NCBI GenBank assembly: GCA_937915285.1
Contig: CALDNG010000138.1
Span: forward strand, 1 to 6,011
Length of the DNA stretch: 6,011 nucleotides
Direction of reading: 5' to 3'
Source: an uncultured Desulfomonile sp.
Lineage (GTDB): Bacteria; Desulfobacterota; Desulfomonilia; Desulfomonilales; Desulfomonilaceae
Shown here: in pieces, positions 5,546 to 6,011 of the stretch
Layout: every line of letters starts with the position of its first letter
Position numbering within the stretch: the stretch's first letter is position 1
Notes under the pieces: model-generated
The model's input: only the letters and a program-made list of their open reading frames with translations
What the model was told of the DNA's origin: nothing
Databases searched by the model: none
Position numbers and translations under genes: made by a program

Positions 5546-5977
5546 TCACCCTTCCAGGATATTCCTCAGTTCCTTGAGTTCTCTCTTTATCTCAAGCAAT
5601 ATATCCCTGTAGTCCTCCTGATTAGCCGATGATACACCAATTTCCTGTTTTTCTGGGGCAACTTGAGCTTCTTCCCTGACACGCGTTGTCTTCGTGGTTC
5701 TGGTGGCCTTTTTCTCCGCGGCAGTCTGCTTCTTCATCTCCTGAAGACGCTTCTTGGCCCCAGCAATGGTGAACTTCTCATCGTAAAGGAGATGTTTTAT
5801 TTCAAGTAAAAGCTCAAGGTCTTTTTTATGATAAAGCCTTTGTCTGGCCCTGGTGCGCGTGGGTTTGAGAATCTTGAATTCAGACTCCCAATACCTAAGG
5901 ACATATGGCTCAACGTCCAATATTTCACTGACTTCGCCAATTTTGAAATACTGTTTCTCCGGAATTGCGATGGTCAT
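5546..5977 (-). CDS. MerR-family transcriptional regulator, short
   Basis: 143 residues. The N-terminal winged helix-turn-helix is clear: YFKIGEVSEILDVEPYVLRYWE (10-31), a wing at about 38-50 (KPTRTRARQRLYHKKD), then IKHLLYDEKFTIAGAKKRL (60-78), the usual second helical pair. A Lys/Thr/Ala-rich linker (about 82-120) and a C-terminal coiled-coil helix (YRDILLEIKRELKELRNIL, 123-141) follow, probably for dimerisation. There is no effector-binding domain and no metal-binding cysteine, so it is unlikely to be a metal sensor. MerR proteins bind between overspaced -35 and -10 boxes. In deltaproteobacteria a gene of this type often follows pheT and ihfA; here the upstream neighbour is outside the window. 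The ATG at 5977 is preceded by GAGGAGGGG and GGTAGGAT, strong Shine-Dalgarno sequences. Its target is unknown. Confidence 0.87.
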   Translation of the reverse strand: MTIAIPEKQYFKIGEVSEILDVEPYVLRYWESEFKILKPTRTRARQRLYHKKDLELLLEIKHLLYDEKFTIAGAKKRLQEMKKQTAAEKKATRTTKTTRVREEAQVAPEKQEIGVSSANQEDYRDILLEIKRELKELRNILEG

Positions 5978-6011
5978 ATCCTACCCACCCCTCCTCATGA
6001 GAATGCAAACA

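Overview
The window looks like chromosomal DNA from a Gram-negative, strictly anaerobic-type bacterium. The best guess is a deltaproteobacterium (Desulfobacterota, perhaps the Syntrophobacter/Desulfomonile side). This rests on the mix of genes: HflC, a cobalamin-type radical SAM protein with a DUF4070-like C-terminus, a small 'CPTCG...CKGC' zinc-ribbon protein, and a short MerR regulator of the kind found next to pheT/ihfA in that group. It is an inference from family resemblance, not a search. There is no sign of a mobile element, phage, CRISPR array, rRNA or tRNA.

Layout. (1) 2-346 (+): the C-terminal third of hflC, cut by the window edge, followed by a likely intrinsic terminator (380-399). 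(2) 597-2063 (+): a B12-binding-type radical SAM enzyme, ending in a strong terminator hairpin (2051-2077) that contains its own stop codon and part of the stop codon of the next, convergent gene. (3) 2065-2508 (-): a small membrane-anchored or exported protein of unknown function. (4) 2551-2838: an unusually rich intergenic stretch. On the minus strand it has a good sigma-70 promoter (TTGACA, 17 bp, TAAACT), then an RNA that can fold into a 12-bp bulged stem enclosing a second hairpin, then a U-tract. A perfect 9-bp inverted repeat abuts the -35 box. Facing the other way is a perfect TATAAT in front of map. (5) 2842-3612 and 3619-4944 (+): map (type I methionine aminopeptidase, GTG start) and a divergent murD, 6 bp apart and surely one operon. 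(6) 5059-5244 (-): a Cys-rich zinc-ribbon miniprotein with its own promoter. (7) 5245-5545: about 300 bp without a gene, holding that promoter and two imperfect inverted repeats. (8) 5546-5977 (-): a MerR-family regulator, the last gene of a transcription unit entering from the right edge.

How they fit together. The genes are mostly housekeeping: membrane protease control (HflC), N-terminal methionine removal, peptidoglycan precursor synthesis, plus a radical SAM enzyme of unknown substrate. No multi-gene novel system is evident. The item most worth following is the non-coding locus at 2551-2698: a promoter, a dyad operator-like site and a compact structured RNA or attenuator in front of the unknown exported protein. 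The second is the murD, which lacks the usual SPG motif and is not in a division/cell-wall gene cluster.
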